From: DATEAV01 sp964575425
GTDB lineage: Bacteria > Chloroflexota > Anaerolineae > Anaerolineales > E44-bin32
Direction of reading: 5' to 3'
NCBI GenBank assembly: GCA_964575425.1
Contig: CAZNRD010000010.1
Span: 33,140-97,139, forward strand
Length of the DNA stretch: 64,000 nt
Positions 8,714-17,156 of this stretch are shown piece by piece; positions within the stretch are counted from its first letter, which is position 1, and every line of letters begins with the position of its first letter. The notes under the pieces were generated by a model, which ran no database searches, was not told the DNA's origin, and saw only the letters and a list, made by a program, of their open reading frames with translations. Position numbers and translations under genes: made by a program.

Positions 8714-9052
8714 CTAGTCGGGCGGGTTGAGCTCGTGGTCGCCCTCGACCTCGCGCCATTCGGCATCGATGACCGAGGTCAGAGCCTGCATGTGCTCGGC
8801 GACGACTTCGGGTGGGCAGAGCTCGACGAAGAGGTAGGCCAGGAGCCAGATCATCGCCGCGTCGTCGACCGGGCCGGGGACCAGATCGGGCACAAGAAGG
8901 TAGGCCAGGGAACCCAGCGGCAGGAGCTTGAGCAGGGGGCTGACCCGGCGGTCGGCCATCAGCCGCAGGATGAGCTTGATGCGAACGGCCAGCTCATGGA
9001 ACACGCCGCTGCTGGAACCGCGAACAAGATCGCGACGGGGCTCGTGGCTCAT
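8714..9052 (-). CDS. DUF1232 (YkvA-like) small membrane protein
   Basis: 112 residues from ATG 9050-9052 with GGAGGC directly upstream. The core ISPLLKL-like segment (RRVSPLLKLLPLGSLAYLLV, then PDLVPGPVDDAAMIWLLAYL) matches DUF1232, a short two-helix membrane protein family of unknown function. A TATAAT at 9068-9073 on this strand would give a very short leader. It is convergent with rimO and divergent from moaA. Confidence 0.75.
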   Translation of the reverse strand: MSHEPRRDLVRGSSSGVFHELAVRIKLILRLMADRRVSPLLKLLPLGSLAYLLVPDLVPGPVDDAAMIWLLAYLFVELCPPEVVAEHMQALTSVIDAEWREVEGDHELNPPD

Positions 9053-9135
9053 GGTGCCTCCGCTGGCATTATACCGCCGCAGCTGGTTCCGAGTCTGGGA
9101 GGGCCAGAGAGGATACGGGGGCCGGGAAGAGCCCG

Positions 9136-9164
9136 TTGTGAAGCCTGCCTGCCCATGGTAGCAT
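9136..9164 (+). promoter_or_regulatory. Candidate promoter for moaA
   Basis: TTGTGA at 9136-9141, 17 bases, TAGCAT at 9159-9164; the moaA ATG is at 9196. Confidence 0.4.
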
Positions 9165-9195
9165 AAGCATAGTCCACCGGGAGACGTGGCTGCCA

Positions 9196-10176
9196 ATGGC
9201 CCTCGATCGATTCGGGCGTAACATCCACTACCTTCGCATCAGCCTGACCGACCACTGCAACTTCCGCTGCGCCTACTGCTTGCCGCAAGGGGTCAGTTTC
9301 CGGCCACGACAGGAGCTGATGCAGGACGACGAGATCCTTACGCTCGTGCGGCTGTTCGCGGACCTCGGTTTCGACAAGATCCGCCTGACCGGTGGGGAGC
9401 CGACGCTGCGCTCCGGTGTTCTCGAGCTGGTGCGCGGCATCGCCTCCACGCCGGGGATACGCTCGCTGTCGATGACGACCAACGGCGCGCTGCTGAGGAA
9501 GCTGAGCGTGCCGCTCGCTCAGGCCGGATTGCAGCGGGTGAACATCAGCCTCGACACGCTGGACCCGCAGCGCTTCCGCCGCATCACATGCTGTGGATCG
9601 CTTGACGAAGTGTGGGCAGGAATCGAGGCGGCCGAGGCTGCCGGGCTAGGGCCGATCAAGTTGAACGCGGTGATCGTGCATCGCTACAACGAGGAGGACA
9701 TCCCATCGCTGGCTGGGCTGACGATCGACCGCCCATGGCAGGTGCGATTCATCGAGATGCTGCCCTTCGGCGGCGTGACGGACCTGCAGCGGCGGCAGGT
9801 GGTGACGCATCACGAGATCAAGTCGTGCATCGAGGCCGCCCTGGGCTCGCTGGAGGTGGCCAACGATGGTGCGTTGGATGGAGAAGCGCGCCTCTTCCGA
9901 CTGCCTGGAGCGAAGGGTGTGATCGGATTGATCTCCTCGGTGACGGAGCCGTTCTGTGCCACCTGCAGCCGCGTCCGGCTCACCGCCGATGGCCGCCTGC
10001 GCCTGTGTCTGCTGCGCGACAGAGAGGTCGACCTGCTGACCCCATTGCGCAGCGGCGCTTCGCCGGCAGAAATGCGCGCCCTGATCGAACAGGGAATCCG
10101 GCACAAGCCGTGGGGGCACGGCCTGGCGGAAGACGTGGTGCCTGGGGCGAGAGCGATGAACCAAATCGGGGGCTAG
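9196..10176 (+). CDS. moaA: GTP 3',8-cyclase, molybdenum cofactor biosynthesis
   Basis: MoaA converts GTP to 3',8-cH2GTP, the first step of molybdopterin synthesis, using two [4Fe-4S] clusters. The radical-SAM motif CNFRCAYC is near residue 21 and the C-terminal cluster motif is CATCSRVRLTADGRLRLCL. A GGEPTLR stretch binds SAM. The 326-residue length is normal, but the very C-terminus lacks the terminal Gly-Gly of many MoaA proteins in exact form (it ends NQIGG). No other moa gene is nearby. A molybdenum or tungsten enzyme must be encoded elsewhere. Confidence 0.93.
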   Translation: MALDRFGRNIHYLRISLTDHCNFRCAYCLPQGVSFRPRQELMQDDEILTLVRLFADLGFDKIRLTGGEPTLRSGVLELVRGIASTPGIRSLSMTTNGALLRKLSVPLAQAGLQRVNISLDTLDPQRFRRITCCGSLDEVWAGIEAAEAAGLGPIKLNAVIVHRYNEEDIPSLAGLTIDRPWQVRFIEMLPFGGVTDLQRRQVVTHHEIKSCIEAALGSLEVANDGALDGEARLFRLPGAKGVIGLISSVTEPFCATCSRVRLTADGRLRLCLLRDREVDLLTPLRSGASPAEMRALIEQGIRHKPWGHGLAEDVVPGARAMNQIGG

Positions 10177-10204
10177 GAAGCCCCCGCAGCCGGAGCAGCG
10201 TACA

Positions 10205-10232
10205 GGCCGCCAGGGACGCTGGCGGCCCCTTT
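10205..10232 (+). terminator. Terminator after moaA
   Basis: A perfect 9-bp stem GGCCGCCAG/CTGGCGGCC with loop GGACG, followed by CCTTT. A smaller 7-bp hairpin, GGGGGCT/AGCCCCC at 10168-10185, spans the moaA stop codon. It sits between convergent genes and may serve both strands. Confidence 0.7.
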
Positions 10233-10274
10233 GTCCTGACGGCCGGGCAAAGGGCAGCAGCCGGCTCTTGTTCT

Positions 10275-11615
10275 CTAGTCTTCACCATCCGGCAGCGCCG
10301 GCGCCGTCTTGCCGATGCCCAGCGGGCGCCACTTCTCCGCGTCGGCCCGCAGGCGGTGCACGGCGCCGCCCCGGGCATGTACCTCGTCGAAGCCTTCCGG
10401 CTTGAGGAACAACTGCTCGCCGTCGAGCAGGCCGGTGACGCCGGTCTGCCCTGGTTCTGAGCGCTTGCTGCGGCAGTAGGGGCAGGTGGCCGAGTCGTGC
10501 AGTTTGTAGTCCAGTGGCTCTTCGTACGTGGTGACAAACCCTTCGAAGTTGCGCAGCACGACCTTGTGGTCGGACATGCTCAGCATGTAAGTCGGCATCA
10601 CCGGGATCTTTCCGCCGCCGCCGGGCCCGTCGACGACGTAGGTTGGAACGGCGAAGCCGGAGGTGTGGCCGCGCAGCCCCTCGATGATCTCGACGCCCTT
10701 GCCAACCGGTGTGCGAAAGTGGCCGGACCCTTCGACAAGGTCGCACTGGTAGATGTAGTATGGCCGGACGCGGATGCGAACCAGGTCCTGGACCAGCTGG
10801 CGCTGGATGTGCACGCAGTCGTTGACGCCGGCCAGCAGCACCGACTGGTTGCCCAGGGGTATGCCTGCCCGGCTGAGCTTGTTGCAGGCCTCAGCCAGCT
10901 CGAGGGTGACTTCGTTGGGGTGGTTGACATGGATGTTCATCCAGATCGGATGGTATCGCTCGAGCATGCTGCACAGGTCGTTATCGACGCGCATGGGCAT
11001 GAAGACAGGCACGCGCGTGCCGATGCGGATGATCTCGATGTGCTCAATCTCGCGCAGGCGGCCGATCAACTCCTCGAGCAGCTTCGGCGCGAGGGTGAGC
11101 GGATCGCCGCCCGAGAGCAGGACATCCCGCACCTGAGGTGTGCGGCGCAGATAGTCGAGCTGCATCTCGAACTCGGCGCGCGAGAACTGCTCCGATGGGT
11201 CGCCTACAATGCGCGAGCGGGTACAGTAACGGCAGTAGGAGGCGCATTGGGTGGTGACCAGCATGAGGACCCGGTCCGGGTAGCGGTGCACCAGCCCTGG
11301 CACGGGCGAGTGGGCATCCTCGGCCAGTGAGTCCTCCATCATGGCGGTGAAGGGCACCATTTCGGCATCCGTCGGGATCACCTGCCGGCGGACGGGGTCG
11401 TTGGGGTCGTTGGGGTCGATCAGGGAGGCGAAGTATGGGGTGATGTGGGGGGCCGAGAGGGCCCGCTTCTCGCTCTCCGTCAGTGGGAAGAGGCGCTCGA
11501 ACTCTTCGACGGTGTTCAGGCGGTGGCTGAGCTGCCAGCGCCAACTGTGCCACTGATCGTCGGGGACATCCGCATACGCTGGCGCCCGCCTGGACATGAA
11601 CGCTCGCTTGGCCAT
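10275..11615 (-). CDS. kamA: Lysine 2,3-aminomutase family radical SAM enzyme
   Basis: Interconverts L-lysine and beta-lysine using PLP, a [4Fe-4S] cluster and SAM. The radical-SAM motif CASYCRYCTR, the downstream DVLLSGGDPLTL, and PLP/lysine region motifs are present. A C-terminal zinc-type CPYC pair follows. The start is ATG 11613-11615 with AGGAGG 8 bases upstream; the frame is open for another 300 bases, but that part is not coding. The product is 446 residues, near the family length. No beta-lysine acetyltransferase (ablB) is adjacent, so the role (osmolyte synthesis or lysine fermentation) is open. Confidence 0.88.
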   Translation of the reverse strand: MAKRAFMSRRAPAYADVPDDQWHSWRWQLSHRLNTVEEFERLFPLTESEKRALSAPHITPYFASLIDPNDPNDPVRRQVIPTDAEMVPFTAMMEDSLAEDAHSPVPGLVHRYPDRVLMLVTTQCASYCRYCTRSRIVGDPSEQFSRAEFEMQLDYLRRTPQVRDVLLSGGDPLTLAPKLLEELIGRLREIEHIEIIRIGTRVPVFMPMRVDNDLCSMLERYHPIWMNIHVNHPNEVTLELAEACNKLSRAGIPLGNQSVLLAGVNDCVHIQRQLVQDLVRIRVRPYYIYQCDLVEGSGHFRTPVGKGVEIIEGLRGHTSGFAVPTYVVDGPGGGGKIPVMPTYMLSMSDHKVVLRNFEGFVTTYEEPLDYKLHDSATCPYCRSKRSEPGQTGVTGLLDGEQLFLKPEGFDEVHARGGAVHRLRADAEKWRPLGIGKTAPALPDGED

Positions 11616-11711
11616 TCCTGCCTCCTGAGGGGATACCGCTGCCACGCCGGCGCCGCGGCGGCGGGAGCGTGCTGGGTTGAGTCGCCCCGATTGCGGCAGC
11701 CGGACGCGGCC

Positions 11712-11740
11712 ATTGTAGTCTGGCGGAGAGGTGGGGTCAA
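11712..11740 (-). promoter_or_regulatory. Promoter for kamA
   Basis: On the minus strand, TTGACC at 11740-11735, a 17-base spacer, then TACAAT at 11717-11712. The kamA start codon is about 97 bases downstream. Confidence 0.6.
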
Positions 11741-11879
11741 TCCCGAGGCGGCGATGGGGGTGGGAAATCCTCTGAGGGGACGTTGACAGGGCGCGGGCGA
11801 GCGTGGGGCATAGCAGCCGATGCTGGACAGAGGGGGGTGCCAAGGCCGGAACGTGTAGAAATCGTAGGCCATTCGGCCA

Positions 11880-11909
11880 TTGACCGATTGGCCGGGAAGC
11901 CCGTATACT
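11880..11909 (+). promoter_or_regulatory. Promoter for the SWIM-finger transcript
   Basis: TTGACC at 11880-11885, an 18-base spacer, then TATACT at 11904-11909. Transcription would start near 11916, giving a leader of about 125 nt before the gene at 12040. Confidence 0.6.
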
Positions 11910-11939
11910 AGGTTTCGCCACGAAGGAGGGAAAACCGCC

Positions 11940-11981
11940 GTGAGCGGGGCAGTTCCTGGCACAGAGAGAGGCCGCGCATAG
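11940..11981 (+). CDS. Putative 13-codon leader peptide
   Basis: A GTG codon at 11940 is preceded 9 bases earlier by AGGAGGG (11924-11930). It opens a 13-codon frame (MSGAVPGTERGRA if read as a start) ending in TAG at 11979-11981. The stop codon touches the first base of the terminator-like hairpin. The layout resembles a transcription attenuator leader, but the peptide has no run of one amino acid that would suggest what it senses. It could be chance. Confidence 0.35.
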   Translation: MSGAVPGTERGRA

Positions 11982-12010
11982 GCACGGGGCTGCGGAGCCG
12001 CGTGCCTTTT
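11981..12010 (+). terminator. Terminator-like hairpin inside the SWIM-gene leader
   Basis: GGCACG pairs with CGTGCC, then one G-G mismatch, then GGCT/AGCC, loop GCGG, followed by TTTT. It lies between a good promoter and the coding start at 12040. It is therefore either an attenuator or the 3' end of a short RNA of about 95 nt. Confidence 0.55.
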
Positions 12011-12039
12011 AGTTTCCATCGACAGGGAAAGGAGAGGCA

Positions 12040-12285
12040 ATGGACTACGGGATGATCGGCAAGATTGAGAAGGCCAAGCGCTATGCCGAACAGCGAGAAC
12101 GCATCCACTTCGAATCCTTTCGCACCACGCTGGATGGAGACAACAACGCCCACGTGGTCGAGTTCTCGCGTGGCGAGTGGAAGTGCGACTGCGATTTCTT
12201 CCTGACGCGTGGGGTGTGCAGTCACACCATGGCTCTGGAGCGGGTGCTGGAGGGGATGCTGATGGTCCCGGTGAAGGCGAGCTGA
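12040..12285 (+). CDS. Small SWIM zinc-finger protein
   Basis: 81 residues from ATG 12040, with AAGGAGAGG 7 bases upstream. The zinc ligands CDC...CSH (WKCDCDFFLTRGVCSHTMAL) form a SWIM finger, CxCx(n)CxH. The first half is charged and predicted helical. SWIM domains bind DNA or protein partners. This protein has nothing beyond the finger, unlike SWIM-containing Snf2 helicases. Its function is unknown; the leader structures upstream suggest regulated expression. Confidence 0.75.
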   Translation: MDYGMIGKIEKAKRYAEQRERIHFESFRTTLDGDNNAHVVEFSRGEWKCDCDFFLTRGVCSHTMALERVLEGMLMVPVKAS

Positions 12286-12301
12286 ATGGAGCGGACGGCC
12301 G

Positions 12302-12334
12302 GCGCCGGGCGCGGGTGAGCGCGCCCGGCGCTTT
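12302..12334 (+). terminator. Terminator after the SWIM gene
   Basis: A perfect 12-bp stem, GCGCCGGGCGCG/CGCGCCCGGCGC, with loop GGTGAG, followed by TTT. Confidence 0.75.
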
Positions 12335-12345
12335 CCATTTCGCCA

Positions 12346-12354
12346 TGTTAGAAT
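12346..12354 (+). promoter_or_regulatory. Candidate extended -10 for the flippase operon
   Basis: TGT followed by TAGAAT (12349-12354), an extended -10 form, 44 bases before the TTG start at 12398 and just after a terminator. Confidence 0.4.
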
Positions 12355-12397
12355 GCGCTGCACGGCAAATGGACCCGAAGGCATCGCGAGGAGAGGC

Positions 12398-13411
12398 TTG
12401 AGGCGCTGGCAGGTCTGGCTCGGTCTGGCGGTCAGTGTCCTCCTTGTCTGGCTGGCGCTCCGCGGCCTGCATCTGGGGGAGGTCTGGGCGGCCATCGGGC
12501 GGGCCAGTTACTGGTGGCTGCTGCCAGGCGTCGCCTCGTACTTCCTGGGCGTGTGGGCCCGGGCCTGGCGCTGGCACTACCTGCTGAGGCCGCTGCAGCG
12601 CATCCCGACGCGGGCGATGTTCCCGATCGTAGCCATCGGCTATATGGGCAACAACATCTATCCGGCGCGCGCCGGGGAAGTGCTGCGGGCCTATGTGCTG
12701 CGCCGCCGGCAGTCGGTGCCGATTTCGGCCTCACTGGCAACGATCATCGTGGAGCGCGCCTTCGACGGCATAGTGATGCTGGCCTTCGTCTTCCTCAACC
12801 TGCCCGAGCTCGCCCGCCTGACAGCCGATTCAGGCTTCGTGGGAGACATCCGCACGCTTGCCCTCTGGGGAGCAGGCCTCTTCCTGGGGGCGGTGGTCGT
12901 CTTCCTGGTCATGGCCGCCTTGCCCGCGCAAGCGGCGCGTCTGGCGGGATGGTTCACGCAGCGATTGGCTCCAGCGCGGTTCCGCCCGGCCATCGGCGGG
13001 ATCACGGATCGCTTCCTGGGGGGCCTGGCCTCGCTGCGCACGCCAGGCGATGTCGTCATGGTGCTGGTGACTTCGATCGTCATCTGGTTGTTCGAGACAG
13101 GGAAGTACTGGTTCCTGATGCACGCCTTTCCCTTTGAGGTCAGTTTCTACGCCTTGATGCTGATGAACGGCATCGTCAACCTGGCGACGACCATCCCTTC
13201 GGCTCCGGGCTACGTGGGGACGTTCGACGCGCCGGGGATTGCGGTGCTGTCGGCGTACGGCGTGCCGGCTGAGACCGCCGCTGCGTACACGCTCGTGCTG
13301 CATGGTGCGCTGTGGCTGCCCATCACGCTGCTGGGGGCCTACTACATGGCGCGTGAGAGCCTGTCCTGGCGGCAGGTGCAGGCCGAGATCGCCGGGGAGG
13401 GGCCGGCATGA
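12398..13411 (+). CDS. Lysylphosphatidylglycerol synthase TM-domain (flippase-like) protein
   Basis: About 337 residues with seven or eight membrane helices. The family signature region reads GYMGNNIYPARAGEVLRAYV, typical of the UPF0104/LPG_synthase_TM family. The start is taken as TTG 12398 with GAGGAGAGG just upstream; an in-frame ATG at 12353 is possible. There is no catalytic aminoacyl-transferase domain, so it is a stand-alone membrane domain, thought to flip or transport lipid-linked substrates. It overlaps the following FAD oxidoreductase gene by 4 bases, so the two products probably work together, perhaps on a lipid or isoprenoid. Confidence 0.8.
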   Translation: MRRWQVWLGLAVSVLLVWLALRGLHLGEVWAAIGRASYWWLLPGVASYFLGVWARAWRWHYLLRPLQRIPTRAMFPIVAIGYMGNNIYPARAGEVLRAYVLRRRQSVPISASLATIIVERAFDGIVMLAFVFLNLPELARLTADSGFVGDIRTLALWGAGLFLGAVVVFLVMAALPAQAARLAGWFTQRLAPARFRPAIGGITDRFLGGLASLRTPGDVVMVLVTSIVIWLFETGKYWFLMHAFPFEVSFYALMLMNGIVNLATTIPSAPGYVGTFDAPGIAVLSAYGVPAETAAAYTLVLHGALWLPITLLGAYYMARESLSWRQVQAEIAGEGPA

Positions 13412-14766
13412 GGGTGGCCGTCGTCGGCGCCGGTGCAGGAGGGTTGGCGGCAGCCTACGATCTGGCGCGTGCCGGCTGCCAGGTGACGGTCTACGAAGCC
13501 GAGGACTACGTGGGCGGCCTGTCGGCCGGGTTCAAGGACTTGCACTGGGACTGGTCGGTGGAGCGCTACTATCACCACTGGTTCGCCGGCGATCGGGACA
13601 TCCTGGGCTTGATCGACGAGCTCGGCTTACGCGCGCAGGTCATCTTCAAGTGGCCGATCACCGCCGTCTACCACGAAGGCCATTTCCACCCGCTTGATGG
13701 CCCACCCTCGCACATCTTCCCCTGGGCCCGATGGCTGGATCGAGTGCCGGGAGCGGACTTTCTTTCAAGAACCCTGAACGTGCTGCGCTTTCCAGCGCTC
13801 AGCTTCCCGGAGGCGCTTCGGGCCGGGCTGGTGGGCCTGTCCCTGACGCTCAGCCGCGACTGGCGTCCGTTTGAGCGCGTGACGGCCCACGAATGGCTCA
13901 GCCGGCGCATGGGGCAGCGCTGTTATCAGGTTCTGTGGCAGCCCCTTCTGGTCAGCAAGTTCGGACCGCACTACCGCGAGGTCAACATGGCCTGGTTCTG
14001 GGCCCGCGTCAAGGCCCGGACGCCGCGCCTGGGGACGTACGAGGGCGGCTTTCAGGCGTTCATGGACCTGCTGGCGCAGCGGGTGCGGGCGCTCGGAGCC
14101 GAAGTGGCCTTGAAAACGCCGGTGCAGCGCATTGAGCCGCTTGCTGAGGGCGGGTTACTGCTGGATGCGGATGGGAGAAGTGAGCGCTTCGACCAGGTTC
14201 TGGTGACGACGTCCCCTGGCCTGCTAGCGCGGCTTGCGCCTGCGCTACCTGCTGAATACCTGAAGCGCCTGCAGGAACTGAAGTCGATGGGCGCGGTCGC
14301 GCTGGTCCTGGCGTTGAAGCACCGGCTGTCGGAACAGGGCGTCTACTGGCACAACCTGCCGAAGCCAACGGGTTTTCCCTTCCTGGCACTGGTTGAGCAC
14401 ACGAACTTCCTGCCTCCTGAGCATTTCGGTGGGGAGCACATCATCTACTGCGGGGACTACCTCGACCCGGATCATGAGTACTTCTCCCTGACCCAGGAGG
14501 AGCTGCTGGCGCGCTTCCTGCCGGCTCTGCCGCGTTTCAACCCGGCCTTCCGCCCCGATTGGGTGCGGGCGAGCTGGCTATTCCGGACGTCCTATGCTCA
14601 ACCGGTGCCGCCGCTCAACCACTCCGCCTCCATTCCCGACGTCGCGACCCCTCTTCCAGGATTGTGGCTGGCAAGCATGAGCCAGGTGTATCCATGGGAT
14701 CGGGGAACGAATTTCGCGGTGGAGATCGCGCGCAAGACAGTGCGGCGCATGCTGGCCGGCGAGTAG
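13408..14766 (+). CDS. FAD-dependent amine oxidase / protoporphyrinogen-oxidase-like protein
   Basis: 452 residues. The N-terminal dinucleotide fold reads VAVVGAGAGGLAAAYDLARA with the downstream acidic residue in VYEAEDYVGGL. The C-terminal FAD contact is at LPGLWLASMSQVYPWDRGTN. The overall pattern matches the flavin amine oxidase/UDP-galactopyranose-mutase-like group often linked to cell-surface polysaccharide or carotenoid genes. It starts with ATGA overlapping the flippase-like gene. Its substrate cannot be named; heme synthesis is unlikely in this context. Confidence 0.75.
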   Translation: MRVAVVGAGAGGLAAAYDLARAGCQVTVYEAEDYVGGLSAGFKDLHWDWSVERYYHHWFAGDRDILGLIDELGLRAQVIFKWPITAVYHEGHFHPLDGPPSHIFPWARWLDRVPGADFLSRTLNVLRFPALSFPEALRAGLVGLSLTLSRDWRPFERVTAHEWLSRRMGQRCYQVLWQPLLVSKFGPHYREVNMAWFWARVKARTPRLGTYEGGFQAFMDLLAQRVRALGAEVALKTPVQRIEPLAEGGLLLDADGRSERFDQVLVTTSPGLLARLAPALPAEYLKRLQELKSMGAVALVLALKHRLSEQGVYWHNLPKPTGFPFLALVEHTNFLPPEHFGGEHIIYCGDYLDPDHEYFSLTQEELLARFLPALPRFNPAFRPDWVRASWLFRTSYAQPVPPLNHSASIPDVATPLPGLWLASMSQVYPWDRGTNFAVEIARKTVRRMLAGE

Positions 14767-14785
14767 CGCGCCCTGGTTGTGAGCC

Positions 14786-15292
14786 ATGGCGGGAGTCAAG
14801 AAGACGCTGGCCATGCGAGTCCTGGAAGATCACAGGATCTCGTATCAGGTCGTGTCCTTCCCCGAGTCCATTCACGATGCGCTGGGTGTGGCGTTGCATG
14901 CCGGGCTTCCGCCGCACATGGTGTACAAGACCCTGGTGGTGGAAGCGCAAGAGGAACCCCCCAGGTCTCCAAGGCAGCGGCCCTTGCTCGTGCTGGTGGG
15001 AGCGGATCGGACGCTGGATCTGAAGAAGGTGGCGCGTGCGGTTGGGGTCAAGCGAGTGGAGATGGCCTCGCATGCGCAGGCAGAGCGGCTAACTGGCCTC
15101 AAGGTCGGCGGGATCTCGGCGCTGGCTTTACTCAACAAGGCTTTCCGCGTCCTGATCGATCAGCCGGCGGCGGATCTGGAGGAGATTGTCATCAGTGCCG
15201 GACAGAGAGGGCTCAACCTGCGGCTGCGCGTCGAAGATTTTATGCGCGTGACCCGGGCCGAGTGGGTCGATGTCAGCCAGGAGAGCGCCTGA
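14786..15292 (+). CDS. YbaK/EbsC-type aminoacyl-tRNA deacylase
   Basis: 168 residues. YbaK-family proteins hydrolyse mischarged tRNA, classically Cys-tRNA(Pro). The motifs MVYKTLVVE, DRTLDLKKVARAVG and LTGLKVGGISALALLNK are those of the YbaK/Cys-tRNA(Pro) deacylase branch. The G-x-ISPLG loop of the family is changed here to GGISALALLNK. It lies 19 bases after the FAD oxidoreductase and 9 bases before a Nudix gene. Confidence 0.85.
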   Translation: MAGVKKTLAMRVLEDHRISYQVVSFPESIHDALGVALHAGLPPHMVYKTLVVEAQEEPPRSPRQRPLLVLVGADRTLDLKKVARAVGVKRVEMASHAQAERLTGLKVGGISALALLNKAFRVLIDQPAADLEEIVISAGQRGLNLRLRVEDFMRVTRAEWVDVSQESA

Positions 15293-15301
15293 CAAGTCCC
15301 C

Positions 15302-15847
15302 ATGACCGAATCTCACACACCACCGACGTTCAGCCTCGTCGTTCGGGCGCTGATCTTCCAGGAAGGTCATCTCCTGGTCAGCCGCTGGCAGGATGGCTAC
15401 TGCTTTCCCGTGGGCGGCCAGATCGAGCCTGGCGAGACGTTGGAGCAAGCCGTGCTGCGAGAGGTATTCGAGGAGACCGGCGTGGAGGGCCGAATCCGCC
15501 GCCTGGTCTACTTCAACGAGAATCTCTTCATCGATCGCTCTGGCAACTCCATCCATGAGCTGGGCTGGTATTTCTGGGTTGAGACTGCGCGGCCAATCGG
15601 AAGGCTGGGCGAGCGCTGGTCCCATCCAGATTCGCCGAACCTTCTCCTGGAGTGCATCCCGCTGGACCGTCTGGAGGGCACCGGACTGATGCCGCCGTTC
15701 CTGGAGCAAGTTCTGCGCGAGGATTTGGCGGGCGGCTTTGAGGACGGCCCGCGCCATGTCCTGTCCCGCGAGCGGCCTGGCCAGGCTGCGGAAGTGCGCA
15801 CCCTGAATGATGGTGGACCCGGGAGACCGCGTTCTGGCCGACCCTGA
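15302..15847 (+). CDS. Nudix hydrolase
   Basis: 181 residues with a complete Nudix box: GG-IEPGETLEQAVLREVF-EETG (G-x5-E-x7-REVxEExG). The fold begins at about residue 10 and is extended by a C-terminal tail of about 30 low-complexity residues. Nudix enzymes cleave nucleoside diphosphates linked to another moiety; which one is not evident. It is probably cotranscribed with the YbaK-type gene. Confidence 0.85.
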   Translation: MTESHTPPTFSLVVRALIFQEGHLLVSRWQDGYCFPVGGQIEPGETLEQAVLREVFEETGVEGRIRRLVYFNENLFIDRSGNSIHELGWYFWVETARPIGRLGERWSHPDSPNLLLECIPLDRLEGTGLMPPFLEQVLREDLAGGFEDGPRHVLSRERPGQAAEVRTLNDGGPGRPRSGRP

Positions 15848-15983
15848 GGCCCCGCCTTCCAGCGGTCAAGTGCAACTGAGTCGGGTGGCCGAGGCATGAG
15901 CCCCCGGGAGCTGAGCGTCGTCAGCGGCGTTTCGACGGTGGCGGCTGAGGCGCTTGCATGGGGAGGGAGACTGTCGTCACCGA

Positions 15984-15992
15984 TGCTATAAT
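15984..15992 (+). promoter_or_regulatory. Extended -10 promoter for the M29 aminopeptidase
   Basis: TGC followed by TATAAT (15987-15992), 33 bases upstream of ATG 16025. No convincing -35 is seen, as expected for an extended -10 promoter. Confidence 0.5.
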
Positions 15993-16024
15993 CCGGCGAA
16001 CATCCCTCCCGGAGACCAGCATCG

Positions 16025-17131
16025 ATGCCCGATCCCCGCTTTGCTCGCCTTGCTCGCCTGATGGTTGAGTACTCCACGAACATCCAACGCGGCGACTGTG
16101 TGCTGCTGGAGGCGGAACCGGTGGCAGCACCGCTGGTCCTGGCCCTGTTCCAGTGTGTGCTCCAAGCCGGTGGCCATCCCGAGGTGTTGATCACCCTTCC
16201 CGGGCAGGAGGAGCTCCTGCTGCGCCACGCCTCGGAGGAACAGCTCGACCTGCCGCCAATCCTGCGGAGCTACGCGTACGAAAACTTCGAATCGCGCATC
16301 TTCATTCACTCCCTGTCGAACACCAGGGAGCTGACCAACACCGACCCGGCACGCTATGCGCGCTGGCGTCGGTCCGTGGGCAAGGTGCTGCAGACTCAGC
16401 TTGACCGCGGTGCCCGCGGCGAATTCCGCTGGCTGACCACACTCTATCCCACACCCGGCTACGCCCAGGATGCGGAGATGAGCCTGGAGGAATTCGAGGA
16501 GTTCGTGTTCCGGGCTTGCCATGTCAGTGACGGCACCCCGAATCCGGTCGCCTACTGGCAGAACGCCCGAGTGGAGCAGCAGTGTGCGATTGAGCGCCTG
16601 GCCGGGCACGATGTGGTGGAGGTGCACGGCCCGAGCTGTGATCTGCGCTTTTCGATTGAAAGACGGAGCTTCCTCAACGCCTGCGGGGATCACAACATGC
16701 CGGATGGCGAGATTTTCACCGGCCCCGTGGAGGAGTCCGTGAATGGGTGGGTGCGCTTCACCTATCCGGCGGTGTACGAAGGGCGGGAAGCCAAAGGTGT
16801 GGAGTTGAGCTTCGTCGATGGTCGAGTGACCCGGGCGACGGCGCAGAGCGGGGAGGACTTCCTGCAGGAGATGCTCCGCCTCGATGAAGGGGCGCGATAC
16901 CTGGGCGAGTTCGCCATCGGCATGAACTACGGCATCCAGCGCTTCAGCCGGAACACGCTCTTCGACGAGAAGATCGGGGGAACCTTCCACGTGGCCCTGG
17001 GCCGGGGATACCCCGAGAGCGGCAGCCGCAACCGCAGCGCCATCCATTGGGACATGGTCTGCAGCCTGCATCAGGGTGAGATCGTGGCCGACGGTGAAGT
17101 GATCTACCGCGATGGCAGTTTCCTGGCCTGA
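16025..17131 (+). CDS. M29-family metallo-aminopeptidase
   Basis: 368 residues, the usual length for thermophilic aminopeptidases of the AmpS/AmpT/PepS type. These use two metal ions. The likely ligands are the Glu of GPVEESVNGWVRF, the Glu in LGEFAIGMNYGI, the His of FHVALGRGYPESG and the HWDM motif near the end. The enzyme removes N-terminal residues from peptides in the cytoplasm. It is followed 25 bases later by the multiheme lipoprotein gene. Confidence 0.87.
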   Translation: MPDPRFARLARLMVEYSTNIQRGDCVLLEAEPVAAPLVLALFQCVLQAGGHPEVLITLPGQEELLLRHASEEQLDLPPILRSYAYENFESRIFIHSLSNTRELTNTDPARYARWRRSVGKVLQTQLDRGARGEFRWLTTLYPTPGYAQDAEMSLEEFEEFVFRACHVSDGTPNPVAYWQNARVEQQCAIERLAGHDVVEVHGPSCDLRFSIERRSFLNACGDHNMPDGEIFTGPVEESVNGWVRFTYPAVYEGREAKGVELSFVDGRVTRATAQSGEDFLQEMLRLDEGARYLGEFAIGMNYGIQRFSRNTLFDEKIGGTFHVALGRGYPESGSRNRSAIHWDMVCSLHQGEIVADGEVIYRDGSFLA

Positions 17132-17156
17132 ACGTGCCTCTGCGGAGAAGGCAAGG

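Larger units (their letters stand above)
11616..12039. other. Divergent regulatory region between kamA and the SWIM gene
   Basis: 424 bases without a long gene. It contains the minus-strand kamA promoter, and the plus-strand promoter, mini-ORF and hairpin listed separately. I see nothing else coding in it. Confidence 0.6.
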
